Assembly: GCA_002393195.1 (NCBI GenBank)
Contig: DGIK01000196.1
Span: 1 to 22,904 of the forward strand
Direction of reading: 5' to 3'
Origin: Bacteroidales bacterium UBA3824
GTDB taxonomy: Bacteria; Bacteroidota; Bacteroidia; Bacteroidales; UBA3824
DNA: 22,904 nt
Shown here in pieces: positions 16,182-22,904 of this stretch; position 1 is the stretch's first letter; each line of letters starts with the position of its first letter. The translations under genes and the position numbers were made by a program. The notes beneath the pieces are model-generated. The model ran no database searches. It was not told the origin of the DNA and was given only the letters and a program-made list of their open reading frames with translations.

Positions 16182-17209
16182 CTAAATTTGAAATTCTTGA
16201 AGAGGATTTTTTGTCGTTGAAAAAATCCTTTGACTTTTCGTTGCTGAAAAATTCAAGAGTCTTTGTTACTGGTGCTACCGGACTTCTTGGAAGTCAGATT
16301 CTATTGTTTTTGGATTATCTGAATCGCACCGAAAACTATTCGATGACACTATTCGGGCTTATTCGCAATATTGATAAAGCCAAAAAAGTTTTCGGCAAAA
16401 GTATTAAAAACATAACTTTCATTACTGGAGATGTTCTGAAACTACCCGAAATTTCGCAACAAATCGACTACATAATCCACGGAGCAAGCGTAACTTCGTC
16501 ATTGGATTTCGTGAGCAAACCCGTTGAAACAATTGACACAGCAATTAACGGCACGATGAATATTATGCGTTTTGCTCAATCAAAAGCCGTAAAATCGATG
16601 GTTTACTTGTCAAGTATGGAAGTGTTTGGAATCACTGACGGCAAAGGCAAAGTAAGCGAATCTGATTATGGATATATTGATATTTTGAGTACGCGCAGCA
16701 GTTATTCAGAAAGCAAACGTCTTTGCGAATGCTTGTGCCATAGTTTCGCCAAAGAGTTTTCGTTACCTGTGAAAATTACACGTCTTACTCAAACATTGGG
16801 GGTGGGAATAGACTACAATGACACACGCGTTGCGGCACAATTTGCTCGTGCTGTGATAGAAGGACATGACATAGTTCTGAAAACTACCGGAGCGACCAAA
16901 CGACCAGTAATCTATACCTCAGATGCAATTTCAGCAGTATTGACGGTATTGCTGAAAGGCACTGATGGTCAGTCTTATACAGCTGCCAACGAAGATACTT
17001 TTTACAGTATTCGCGAAACGGCAGAAATGATTGTTTCAGAAATTGCAAAAGACAAAATAAAACTTGTTTTTGACATCAAAGGTGTTTCAAAGGAGTATGC
17101 GCCTGATTTGAATCTAAATCTAAACACAAATCTTTTACGCTCGTTAGGCTGGTCGGCGAAAATCGGACTCAAAGAGGCGTATGAAAGAATGATTAAAAGT
17201 ATGAGGTAA
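16178..17209 (+). CDS. NAD-dependent epimerase/dehydratase-family protein (extended SDR)
   Basis: A 343-residue extended short-chain dehydrogenase. The Rossmann motif is TGATGLLGS (31-39), and the active-site Y-x3-K is Tyr176/Lys180 in SSYSESKR, preceded by YLSSMEVFG. Extended SDRs oxidise, reduce, epimerise or dehydrate nucleotide sugars. Wedged between a TarI-like cytidylyltransferase and a CDP-alditol transferase, it may make or modify the CDP-linked precursor; TarJ, the usual partner of TarI, belongs to a different dehydrogenase family, so this would be an alternative enzyme. It could also process the GDP-sugar from gmd at the end of the locus. It overlaps the upstream gene by four bases and leaves a one-base gap downstream. 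Confidence 0.82.
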   Translation: MTKFEILEEDFLSLKKSFDFSLLKNSRVFVTGATGLLGSQILLFLDYLNRTENYSMTLFGLIRNIDKAKKVFGKSIKNITFITGDVLKLPEISQQIDYIIHGASVTSSLDFVSKPVETIDTAINGTMNIMRFAQSKAVKSMVYLSSMEVFGITDGKGKVSESDYGYIDILSTRSSYSESKRLCECLCHSFAKEFSLPVKITRLTQTLGVGIDYNDTRVAAQFARAVIEGHDIVLKTTGATKRPVIYTSDAISAVLTVLLKGTDGQSYTAANEDTFYSIRETAEMIVSEIAKDKIKLVFDIKGVSKEYAPDLNLNLNTNLLRSLGWSAKIGLKEAYERMIKSMR

Positions 17210-17210
17210 T

Positions 17211-18419
17211 ATGCTTACAGAAGTTGCCATAAAAATAGTAAGGTCATGTATGAAATTGTTTTGTCTATTTCCAATTAGACAAAATAGGATTATTTTCAAC
17301 AGCCAAAAAGGTACTCAATATGCTTGTAATCCTCGGTATATTTTTGAATATCTTGTAAAAAAATATGGAGATAAGTTGCAATATATTTGGGTGTTGCAAA
17401 AGCCGCCACAAACCTTGTTGAACTTATCAAACGTTAAGTTCGTTTCGTATAATAGTTTGCGATATTTTTATTATCAGATGACATCAAAAGTCATAGTAGC
17501 CAACATCCCAAGTCCATGTTACATACCAAAGCGAAAAATACAATTTATGATTGACACTTGGCATGGGGGTGGCGCGTATAAGAAAGTTGGCATTTCTGTT
17601 CCTAAACAAGAATCATTGCTAAGTTACTCTGTTGGAAAAATAAAAACATTGGATGCCTCTGATAACACAAAGTGGGAATTGAACAAAGCTTATTACAATG
17701 CGCTTGATACAAATGTTTTTCTGTCGAGTTGTAGGGGGTTTACAGAGGCAATGAGCCAATCGCAAATGATTCCGATAGAAAACTATTTGGAGATTGGTAT
17801 GCCGAGGAATGATATTTTTTTCGGTGATTATTCAAACATTGCAACAAAAGCAAAACAGAAATTAGGTATTGGCCTTGATAAAAAAGTTATCTTGTTTGCG
17901 CCAACATACAGAGGAAGTGTCAAGCAACAGCGATTTGAAATGTGCTTGGACATAGAGAATTGTATTTCTGCCGCACGTAACAAATGGGGTGGCGACTGGG
18001 TATTCGTTTTCAGGATGCATATTTTCAGTAATTCGCTGGATAAAGAAAAAATCCCCGATCATGCTGTTAATGCCTCCCAATATGACGAAATGCAAGAATT
18101 ACTATGCATGGCAGATGTCTTCATTACCGATTATTCGTCTTCACAGTGGGATTTTGCATTGACGGGAAAACCTGGATTCCTTTTTACTCCCGATTTGGAT
18201 TATTATCTGCACGAAGACAGAGGTTTTTATACACCAATTGATGAGTGGGCATTCCCGTATGCCAAATCTAATGAGGAGTTGTGCGAGTTGATTAGGTCTT
18301 TTGACGACGCAAAACACAAACTAAAAGTTCAAAGGCATTTGGATTTACTTGGTTCAGTGGAAGATGGTCATGCAACGGAAAAAACGTGTGATTTGATAAT
18401 GAAACAAATGACAATATGA
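17211..18419 (+). CDS. CDP-glycerol glycerophosphotransferase family protein (TagB/TagF-like)
   Basis: A 402-residue protein. Diagnostic motifs are in order: IDTWHGGGAYKKVG with His118, LFAPTYRG near 225, FRMHIFSN with a second histidine near 270, and DVFITDYSSSQWDFAL at about 302-317. These match the two histidines and the D-Y-S-S patch of TagF-type enzymes, which transfer an alditol phosphate from CDP-alditol to an acceptor, forming phosphodiester links as in teichoic acids. A hydrophobic/basic N-terminus (about 1-25) suggests peripheral membrane contact. With the two preceding genes it forms a plausible synthesis-and-transfer module. Whether it adds one unit or polymerises is unknown; its length fits a single catalytic domain without the N-terminal extension of long TagF polymerases. 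It overlaps the next gene by four bases. Confidence 0.87.
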   Translation: MLTEVAIKIVRSCMKLFCLFPIRQNRIIFNSQKGTQYACNPRYIFEYLVKKYGDKLQYIWVLQKPPQTLLNLSNVKFVSYNSLRYFYYQMTSKVIVANIPSPCYIPKRKIQFMIDTWHGGGAYKKVGISVPKQESLLSYSVGKIKTLDASDNTKWELNKAYYNALDTNVFLSSCRGFTEAMSQSQMIPIENYLEIGMPRNDIFFGDYSNIATKAKQKLGIGLDKKVILFAPTYRGSVKQQRFEMCLDIENCISAARNKWGGDWVFVFRMHIFSNSLDKEKIPDHAVNASQYDEMQELLCMADVFITDYSSSQWDFALTGKPGFLFTPDLDYYLHEDRGFYTPIDEWAFPYAKSNEELCELIRSFDDAKHKLKVQRHLDLLGSVEDGHATEKTCDLIMKQMTI

Positions 18420-19378
18420 GGGACGGGAAATTAGATTTTTTTAAAAGTTTGCTAATTTGGAGTGTCGTCTTGGGACATTGTATAAATGCGTTATGTCCTA
18501 ATGGTAATGCATTGCATCCGATATTAAGGACATTCGATTTGCCTATGTTCATGTATATTTCAGGTTTCCTTTTGAGAAGTAGTATTGAAAGATACGATTG
18601 GAAACAATTGGTATTGAACAAGATCACCAACATTATTTTCCCTGCGATAATATGGTCTGGCATTTGTTTTATACTTGGAGATAGATGCTTTTATTATTTT
18701 CTATGGGCAGTTTTTGCAAGTTCTGTAATTGTTACAATGACAAATGCTGTTTGCAAAAATAATAACGCAAAGATTACTGTATTGATTATAGTGGCATTTT
18801 TATTCCATTTTGTCCCCAAAAACATTGTTAACATATCATTTTTATTTCCGTTTTTCATAATCGGTTATTTTAGCCAAAATATTTCAAGAATTGGTTTTGT
18901 AAAAGGATTTGTTTCCTTGATAATATTTGTTTTATTACACATATTTGTATGGGATGGCTCGTATGCAATATGGAATACAGGAGGATATGTATTATCTAAT
19001 CCAACTTTTATGATAAAAGCAGTGCTATTGCGTTTAGTGATAGGTGTAGTGGGTTGTTATACAGTTGTATTTTTATTTGGACATTTTTACGACCATTTTA
19101 ATACATTAAAGGTTATTAAAATATTTGAGACTATTGGGAAATATACACTGTCCATTTATTTAATTCAGCATATTTTAGTAGAAATGTTTTTACCAAAGTT
19201 GATTGATTATTTAGGAATCAATATAAACCAAAACATATTTTATGACTATATTGTCGTACCGATAACATCTTTTGGTTTCCTTATAATAATGTATTGGATT
19301 GTCAATTTGTTGAATAAATCTGAATATACTAAATGGTTGTTTGGTATTAGAATCAATTTAAATAAAAATAATCATTAG
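18416..19378 (+). CDS. Acyltransferase family 3 membrane protein (sugar O-acyltransferase)
   Basis: A 320-residue membrane protein with about nine or ten hydrophobic segments. The N-terminus carries the family hallmarks: KLDFFKSLLIWSVVLGHC with the conserved His21, then R38 in RTFDLPMFMYISGFLL. Acyltransferase-3 proteins such as OafA move acetyl or other acyl groups across the inner membrane to sugars of O-antigen or exopolysaccharide. No SGNH domain is fused at the C-terminus. It overlaps the phosphotransferase by four bases and is AT-rich like the other membrane genes here. Acyl donor and acceptor position cannot be read. Confidence 0.85.
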   Translation: MRDGKLDFFKSLLIWSVVLGHCINALCPNGNALHPILRTFDLPMFMYISGFLLRSSIERYDWKQLVLNKITNIIFPAIIWSGICFILGDRCFYYFLWAVFASSVIVTMTNAVCKNNNAKITVLIIVAFLFHFVPKNIVNISFLFPFFIIGYFSQNISRIGFVKGFVSLIIFVLLHIFVWDGSYAIWNTGGYVLSNPTFMIKAVLLRLVIGVVGCYTVVFLFGHFYDHFNTLKVIKIFETIGKYTLSIYLIQHILVEMFLPKLIDYLGININQNIFYDYIVVPITSFGFLIIMYWIVNLLNKSEYTKWLFGIRINLNKNNH

Positions 19379-19394
19379 ATTTATTTGATATTCT

Positions 19395-20132
19395 ATGCTT
19401 CTACTATCACCGCTTCACATATTTGAAACTCATTCTGCACTTACTTCCATCCCATCCGGCAAATTCCTCATCAATACCATCAACGCACATTCATACAATG
19501 TTGCTCAGAAGGATGATGATTTTGCAGCCGCACTCAAAAATGGAGATTATCTTATTCCTGATGGTGCAAGTATTTTGGGCGCGTGCAGGTTTTTGAAAGC
19601 GATTTCAAGACCAAAGGAACGTATTTCTGGCTGGGATTTGTTTGCTTTTGAGATGAATCGTCTCAACGAAAAGGGTGGCAAATGTTTCTTTATGGGCAGT
19701 AGTGAAAAAGTACTATCACTTATTAAACAACGTGCCGCAACAGATTACCCAAATATTGTTGTAGAAACATATTCGCCTCCATACAAACCTGAATTTTCAG
19801 ATGAGGACAACCAAAAGATTATCAATGCTATCAACAGCGCCAATCCTGATTTACTTTGGATTGGAATGACTGCGCCTAAACAAGAAAAATGGGCCTACAA
19901 GCATTGGAACGAATTGAATATCAAATGCCATTGCGGCACAATAGGTGCGGTTTTTGACTTCTTTGCTGGAACATATCAACGTGCTCCCGAATGGTGGCAA
20001 AAACATTCTTTGGAATGGCTTTATCGCCTTATCAAAGAACCCAAACGCATGTGGAGAAGGTACTTGATAGGCAATCCATTATTTCTGTGGAACATCTTAA
20101 AAGAAAAATTTTCACAGAACCCATCAAATTAA
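19395..20132 (+). CDS. WecG/TagA/CpsF-family glycosyltransferase
   Basis: A 245-residue protein that fits the family over its full length: FLINTINAHSYN (25-35), LIPDGASI with the catalytic-base Asp56 (53-60), then KCFFMGSSEKVL, DLLWIGMTAPKQEKWA and a C-terminal RAPEWWQKHSLEWLYR region that in this family binds the membrane. WecG adds N-acetylmannosaminuronic acid, and TagA adds N-acetylmannosamine, to lipid-linked GlcNAc. This enzyme therefore probably adds the second sugar of the repeat unit on undecaprenyl-pyrophosphate. No initiating phosphoglycosyltransferase is present in the window, so that step must be encoded elsewhere. Confidence 0.9.
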   Translation: MLLLSPLHIFETHSALTSIPSGKFLINTINAHSYNVAQKDDDFAAALKNGDYLIPDGASILGACRFLKAISRPKERISGWDLFAFEMNRLNEKGGKCFFMGSSEKVLSLIKQRAATDYPNIVVETYSPPYKPEFSDEDNQKIINAINSANPDLLWIGMTAPKQEKWAYKHWNELNIKCHCGTIGAVFDFFAGTYQRAPEWWQKHSLEWLYRLIKEPKRMWRRYLIGNPLFLWNILKEKFSQNPSN

Positions 20133-20164
20133 TTTGCTATATTCAATTTGGTTTCTTATCTTTA
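20133..20164 (+). promoter_or_regulatory. Probable internal promoter in front of cassette 2
   Basis: TTTG at 20133-20136, 20 bases, then TATCTTTA at 20157-20164, one mismatch in the -7 consensus (final A for G). It starts at the stop of the glycosyltransferase gene and ends 26 bases before the ATG at 20191, the same distance as the promoter of cassette 1 from its own ATG. Confidence 0.6.
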
Positions 20165-20190
20165 CGCCGTAATAGGATTGACGTATATTT

Positions 20191-20991
20191 ATGACATACA
20201 AATCGCTCGACATAGCAAAGACTCTGATACTTATGGCGCAGGAGGATGGAGGTCGGGGCGGTGAACGGCTCACCAACCTCAAACTTCAAAAGCTCTTGTA
20301 TTATGCACAAGGATACCATCTTGCTGCATTGGGTACTTCATTGTTTGAGGACGCTATCGAGGCGTGGATGTATGGTCCCGTGGTGCCAGTATGTTATGAA
20401 CACTATCAAAAATATGGTTCTAAATCTTTGCCGATGCTTCAAGGGCAATCTTACGGACGACTTGATGAAATAGATGACAGGTTATTGCGACAAGTATATG
20501 ATTCGTTGGTAGCATTTAGTGCAATTGGATTGATGCAGATGACGCATACGGAATCCCCGTGGCTTGACACCAATCCCAAGGGACACGGCACTGTGATTTC
20601 AACCACAAAATTGAAAGATTATTTCAAGCCGAAATATCCAACACTTGTCAGAGCCTCGTTTGCAAAAACTCTTGATTCATTTGTTGCAAAAAATGAGGAT
20701 TCGGAATATTCCCCATCCGATATGTCAATAAAAAGATGCCTCAGCGTATTGGATATTATGCCGGATGCAGTATTGCCGTATATCGATTTGACACCAAATG
20801 AATTTGGAAGCATCAACATATCTATTCGTGTTGGCAATGAGCGACGTATGACCATAAATACAGGCGACGATACTATGTCGTGGTATTGTTGCATTGATTA
20901 CAAATCCCGTCCCTGCGGCAAATCTTTTGTCGGTTACGATGATGCGATCCTCTCCGAAATAGTACAAACAGCAAAAAATCTTGTGGCATAA
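20191..20991 (+). CDS. Panacea-domain (DUF4065/SocA-like) protein with extra C-terminal domain, first gene of cassette 2
   Basis: A 266-residue soluble protein. Residues about 5-150 are a Panacea domain: LTNLKLQKLLYYAQGYHLA (28-45), EAWMYGPVVPVCYEHYQKYG (57-76) and THTESPW (118-124) are its usual conserved blocks. This domain is known as a promiscuous antitoxin module neutralising unrelated toxins, and as SocA, a ClpXP adaptor. A linker (150-186) leads to a beta-rich C-terminal domain (187-266), which aligns by eye with the C-terminal half of the cassette 1 protein at 8203. The fusion is the odd feature; typical Panacea proteins end near 150-190 residues. It overlaps the next gene by one base (TAATG), the usual antitoxin-first arrangement. 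Antitoxin function is inferred from the domain, not shown. Confidence 0.85.
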   Translation: MTYKSLDIAKTLILMAQEDGGRGGERLTNLKLQKLLYYAQGYHLAALGTSLFEDAIEAWMYGPVVPVCYEHYQKYGSKSLPMLQGQSYGRLDEIDDRLLRQVYDSLVAFSAIGLMQMTHTESPWLDTNPKGHGTVISTTKLKDYFKPKYPTLVRASFAKTLDSFVAKNEDSEYSPSDMSIKRCLSVLDIMPDAVLPYIDLTPNEFGSINISIRVGNERRMTINTGDDTMSWYCCIDYKSRPCGKSFVGYDDAILSEIVQTAKNLVA

Positions 20992-21458
20992 TGGATTGCG
21001 TTGATGACAATGAAAGATTTTCCCGCTGGGTGTTTTGTCCTCGTTTTATGGATGAGAACGGGGTGCTTAACCACAAGTTTATTTTTTTGCGTCCAAACAT
21101 AAATGAAGAAGGTATTTCAGGACAACTTTATGACCGTATAAGCCGTCAGATTGCAATTGCGGACGGTGTGAAGTTTTGTCGCAAAAAAAATGGCAAGCCT
21201 TCTGAAAAACTTGTCGCATTGACAATTACCGAGGCGGTCAATCTTAGGAAACTTGCATTTGTACCTGATTGTATTGATGTAGTTTCTTGTCCTTCGCCAG
21301 TAGTTCACGCGCATGCAGAAATCAGAATATCAATTGATGGAATCCCAGTCTCTGGCAATACTGCAAATATGCAACTTCTCTATTATTACGATAGGATTAA
21401 GGATGTTTTGTCTGAGGGCATAAGTTATGTATCTGATGACGAGACGTCCAATTTCTAA
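20991..21458 (+). CDS. Unknown protein with R-x4-P-x-F and HAHAEI motifs, second gene of cassette 2
   Basis: A 155-residue soluble protein. RWVFCPRF (12-19), FIFLR (30-34) and VVHAHAEIRI (104-113) line up with the corresponding segments of the gene at 8700, so I treat the two as distant homologues; overall identity is low. The histidines 106/108 and Arg12 are candidate active-site residues. By position behind a Panacea gene it is the likely effector (toxin) of the pair, but no known toxin fold is recognised. There is no signal peptide or membrane segment. The ATG overlaps the upstream stop by one base. The gap to gmd is 39 bases. Confidence 0.78.
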   Translation: MDCVDDNERFSRWVFCPRFMDENGVLNHKFIFLRPNINEEGISGQLYDRISRQIAIADGVKFCRKKNGKPSEKLVALTITEAVNLRKLAFVPDCIDVVSCPSPVVHAHAEIRISIDGIPVSGNTANMQLLYYYDRIKDVLSEGISYVSDDETSNF

Positions 21459-21497
21459 TGATTGATTATATTCTCTATAACTTTTTCGTATAAAAAT

Positions 21498-22601
21498 ATG
21501 AATACCGCCCTCATCACCGGCATTACCGGTCAGGATGGCTCGTACCTTTCTGAGTTTTTGCTCGCAAAAGGTTACGACGTACACGGAATTATCAGGCGCA
21601 GTAGCGTCGATTATCGCGAGCGCATTGCACACCTCGAAGGCAGACCAAATTTTCATCTGCATTATGCGGATATGTCTGACTCAATGTCGCTTGTAAAACT
21701 TGTTGGTAAAGTTCAACCGACTGAGATTTACAACCTTGCGGCACAGAGCCACGTGCAGGTTAGTTTTGATTCGCCTGAATTTACGGCAGACGTAGATGCC
21801 GTTGGCGTACTGAGGATTTTGGAAGCCGTGCGCACCAATCATCTCGAAAAGACGTGCAAAATCTATCAGGCATCGACATCCGAACTTTACGGCAAGGTCG
21901 AGGAAGTGCCGCAGAGCGAAACAACGCCGTTCCATCCGTATTCGCCGTATGCCGTGGCGAAATTGTACGGCTATTGGATTATTAAAGAATACCGCGAAGC
22001 GTACAATATGTTTTGCTGTTCGGGCATCTTGTTCAATCACGAGAGCGAGCGTCGCGGCGAAACTTTTGTAACGCGCAAAATCACTCTTGCCGCCGCACGT
22101 ATCGCGCAAGGCAAGCAAGAAAAACTTTACCTCGGCAACCTTTCTTCACTCCGAGATTGGGGCTATGCAAAAGATTACGTCGAGTGTATGTGGCTGATTT
22201 TGCAACAGGATAAGCCCGAAGACTTTGTGATTGCAACTGGTGTTCAACATTCTGTTCGCGAATTTGCTTACCACGCTTTCAAGGCGGCTGGCATTGAGTT
22301 GAAGTTTGAAGGCGAAGGAATCAACGAAAAAGGCATCTGCGTCAATGGTCCTGCAAATCTCGTTGGCAAGACTTTGGTGGAAGTCAGTGAAGATTTCTAC
22401 CGTCCGACAGATGTTGTCAACCTTCTCGGCGACCCGACAAAGGCACGCCAAACCCTCGGTTGGAATCCCAACAAGACCACATTTGAACAGCTCGTCGCCA
22501 TCATGGTAAAGCACGACATGGAAAAAGTTGCTGCCGAGCACGTTGCATCCGTTATGCGCACCAACCTCGCCGAATATTTGGAGAAAGGCGTGGTGAAATA
22601 A
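21498..22601 (+). CDS. gmd: GDP-mannose 4,6-dehydratase
   Basis: A 367-residue extended SDR of normal family length, started at the ATG at 21498 ([17 protein letters not shown]). An in-frame ATG at 21462 would add 12 hydrophobic residues not typical of the family. Motifs seen: GITGQDGSY (8-16) for NADP, RRSS (33-36), [16 protein letters not shown], the catalytic YAVAK (151-155), and [17 protein letters not shown], which binds GDP-mannose. It forms GDP-4-keto-6-deoxy-D-mannose in the cytoplasm, precursor of GDP-L-fucose, GDP-D-rhamnose or GDP-perosamine. The usual next enzyme (fcl, rmd or per) does not follow; it must lie elsewhere or be the SDR at 16178. The base composition is less AT-rich than the middle of the locus. 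An intrinsic terminator follows. Confidence 0.95.
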   Translation: MNTALITGITGQDGSYLSEFLLAKGYDVHGIIRRSSVDYRERIAHLEGRPNFHLHYADMSDSMSLVKLVGKVQPTEIYNLAAQSHVQVSFDSPEFTADVDAVGVLRILEAVRTNHLEKTCKIYQASTSELYGKVEEVPQSETTPFHPYSPYAVAKLYGYWIIKEYREAYNMFCCSGILFNHESERRGETFVTRKITLAAARIAQGKQEKLYLGNLSSLRDWGYAKDYVECMWLILQQDKPEDFVIATGVQHSVREFAYHAFKAAGIELKFEGEGINEKGICVNGPANLVGKTLVEVSEDFYRPTDVVNLLGDPTKARQTLGWNPNKTTFEQLVAIMVKHDMEKVAAEHVASVMRTNLAEYLEKGVVK

Positions 22602-22626
22602 CATTTTACTATCCATCTCTCATTTC

Positions 22627-22677
22627 CGCCCCAATAGACATTGCTTTTGTGCGTGTCTGTTGGGGCGTTTTGTTTTT
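22627..22677 (+). terminator. Intrinsic terminator ending the polysaccharide locus
   Basis: CGCCCCAATAGACA (22627-22640) pairs with TGTCTGTTGGGGCG (22654-22667) over 14 positions with one T-G wobble, around a 13-base loop, followed by TTTTGTTTTT. This is a strong rho-independent terminator for the plus strand. The opposite side lacks a T tract, so it would be poor for the convergent gene. Confidence 0.9.
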
Positions 22678-22682
22678 GCCAA

Positions 22683-22904
22683 TTAATATTCCAAATAATT
22701 CCCAATCCGTTTCAATTCCTTGTCTGTGAAGAGTTTTGTAAGTTTTAAATCCTCAATCGAATTTATTTTTTGAGATTCGCGGAGTTTGATGACGGCGGCG
22801 GCTTGTTGTATTGAAAAATATGGATGATTTTGGATGGCGTCGAGGGGGACGGCGTTGATGTCGATTTTGCGGATGTTGACGCTTGCACAGACGTAAAACG
22901 AGGA
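22683..22904 (-). CDS. Helix-hairpin-helix (ComEA-like) protein, C-terminal part (truncated by window edge)
   Basis: The last 73 residues of a minus-strand gene whose start lies beyond the right edge. VNIRKIDINAVPLDAIQNHP, then YFSIQQAAAVIKLRE, and IEDLKLTKLFTDKELKRI, ending GNYLEY, match the tandem helix-hairpin-helix repeat of ComEA-like DNA-binding proteins common in Bacteroidota (I-N-x-A, L-x2-H-P-Y, A-x2-I-x3-R, and a final Y-L). The family binds DNA, in some species during uptake by transformation, though most Bacteroidota copies are uncharacterised. It converges on gmd, with the terminator between them, and marks the right border of the polysaccharide locus. Confidence 0.82.
   Translation of the reverse strand, partial: SSFYVCASVNIRKIDINAVPLDAIQNHPYFSIQQAAAVIKLRESQKINSIEDLKLTKLFTDKELKRIGNYLEY

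Noticed and set aside
21462..21485. Promoter-like TAACTTTT upstream of gmd
   Set aside because: The last base of the -7 box is wrong and the nearest TTG is only 13 bases away; spacing does not fit.

Overview
The window looks like a chromosomal segment of a Gram-negative Bacteroidota, most likely order Bacteroidales. Four features support this. The intergenic gaps carry Bacteroidota-type promoters (TTTG, then 19-21 bases, then TAnnTTTG). Clear Shine-Dalgarno sites are absent. There is an UpxY-type NusG paralogue. There are also TPR-membrane-SpoIIE phosphatase proteins of a kind common in this phylum. No rRNA, tRNA, insertion sequence, CRISPR array or phage gene was seen, and no gene-free stretch exceeds 300 bases.

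Left part (1-7179), cell-envelope and signalling genes: a truncated OmpA-like membrane protein on the minus strand, a divergent 702-residue TPR protein of unknown function, and a minus-strand two-gene operon. Both operon members have a signal peptide, TPR repeats, one membrane helix and a SpoIIE/PP2C-like domain. The promoter-distal protein keeps the expected catalytic motifs. The promoter-proximal one has lost two of them and looks like a pseudophosphatase. A consensus promoter at 2813-2844 points into the 3' end of this operon from the opposite strand.

Right part (7291-22677), one long plus-strand capsular or exopolysaccharide locus. It opens with a promoter, a leader with two hairpins and an UpxY-like antiterminator gene. 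Then come two small unknown genes, a Wzx-type flippase, an FrhB-like iron-sulfur protein, a pyruvyltransferase, a Wzy-type polymerase and a WbsX/GH99-like protein. These are followed by a TarI-like cytidylyltransferase, an extended SDR, a CDP-glycerol-type phosphotransferase, an acyltransferase, a WecG/TagA-type glycosyltransferase, a second two-gene unknown cassette (Panacea-domain protein plus partner) and gmd. A strong intrinsic terminator ends the locus, and a truncated helix-hairpin-helix gene converges on it. Most junctions overlap by 1-14 bases or have very short gaps. The enzyme set suggests a Wzx/Wzy-assembled polymer carrying an alditol-phosphate (teichoic-acid-like) unit, probably with pyruvate and acyl decorations.

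The most novel signal is that the two small unknown cassettes, about 12 kb apart, appear to be versions of the same two-gene system. The second proteins share an R-x4-P-x-F motif and a C-terminal AH motif. The first proteins share a similar C-terminal domain, which in the second cassette is fused to a Panacea domain, known from antitoxins. Each cassette has its own promoter and sits inside the polysaccharide operon. By family logic they could be toxin-antitoxin or defence modules; this is inference.
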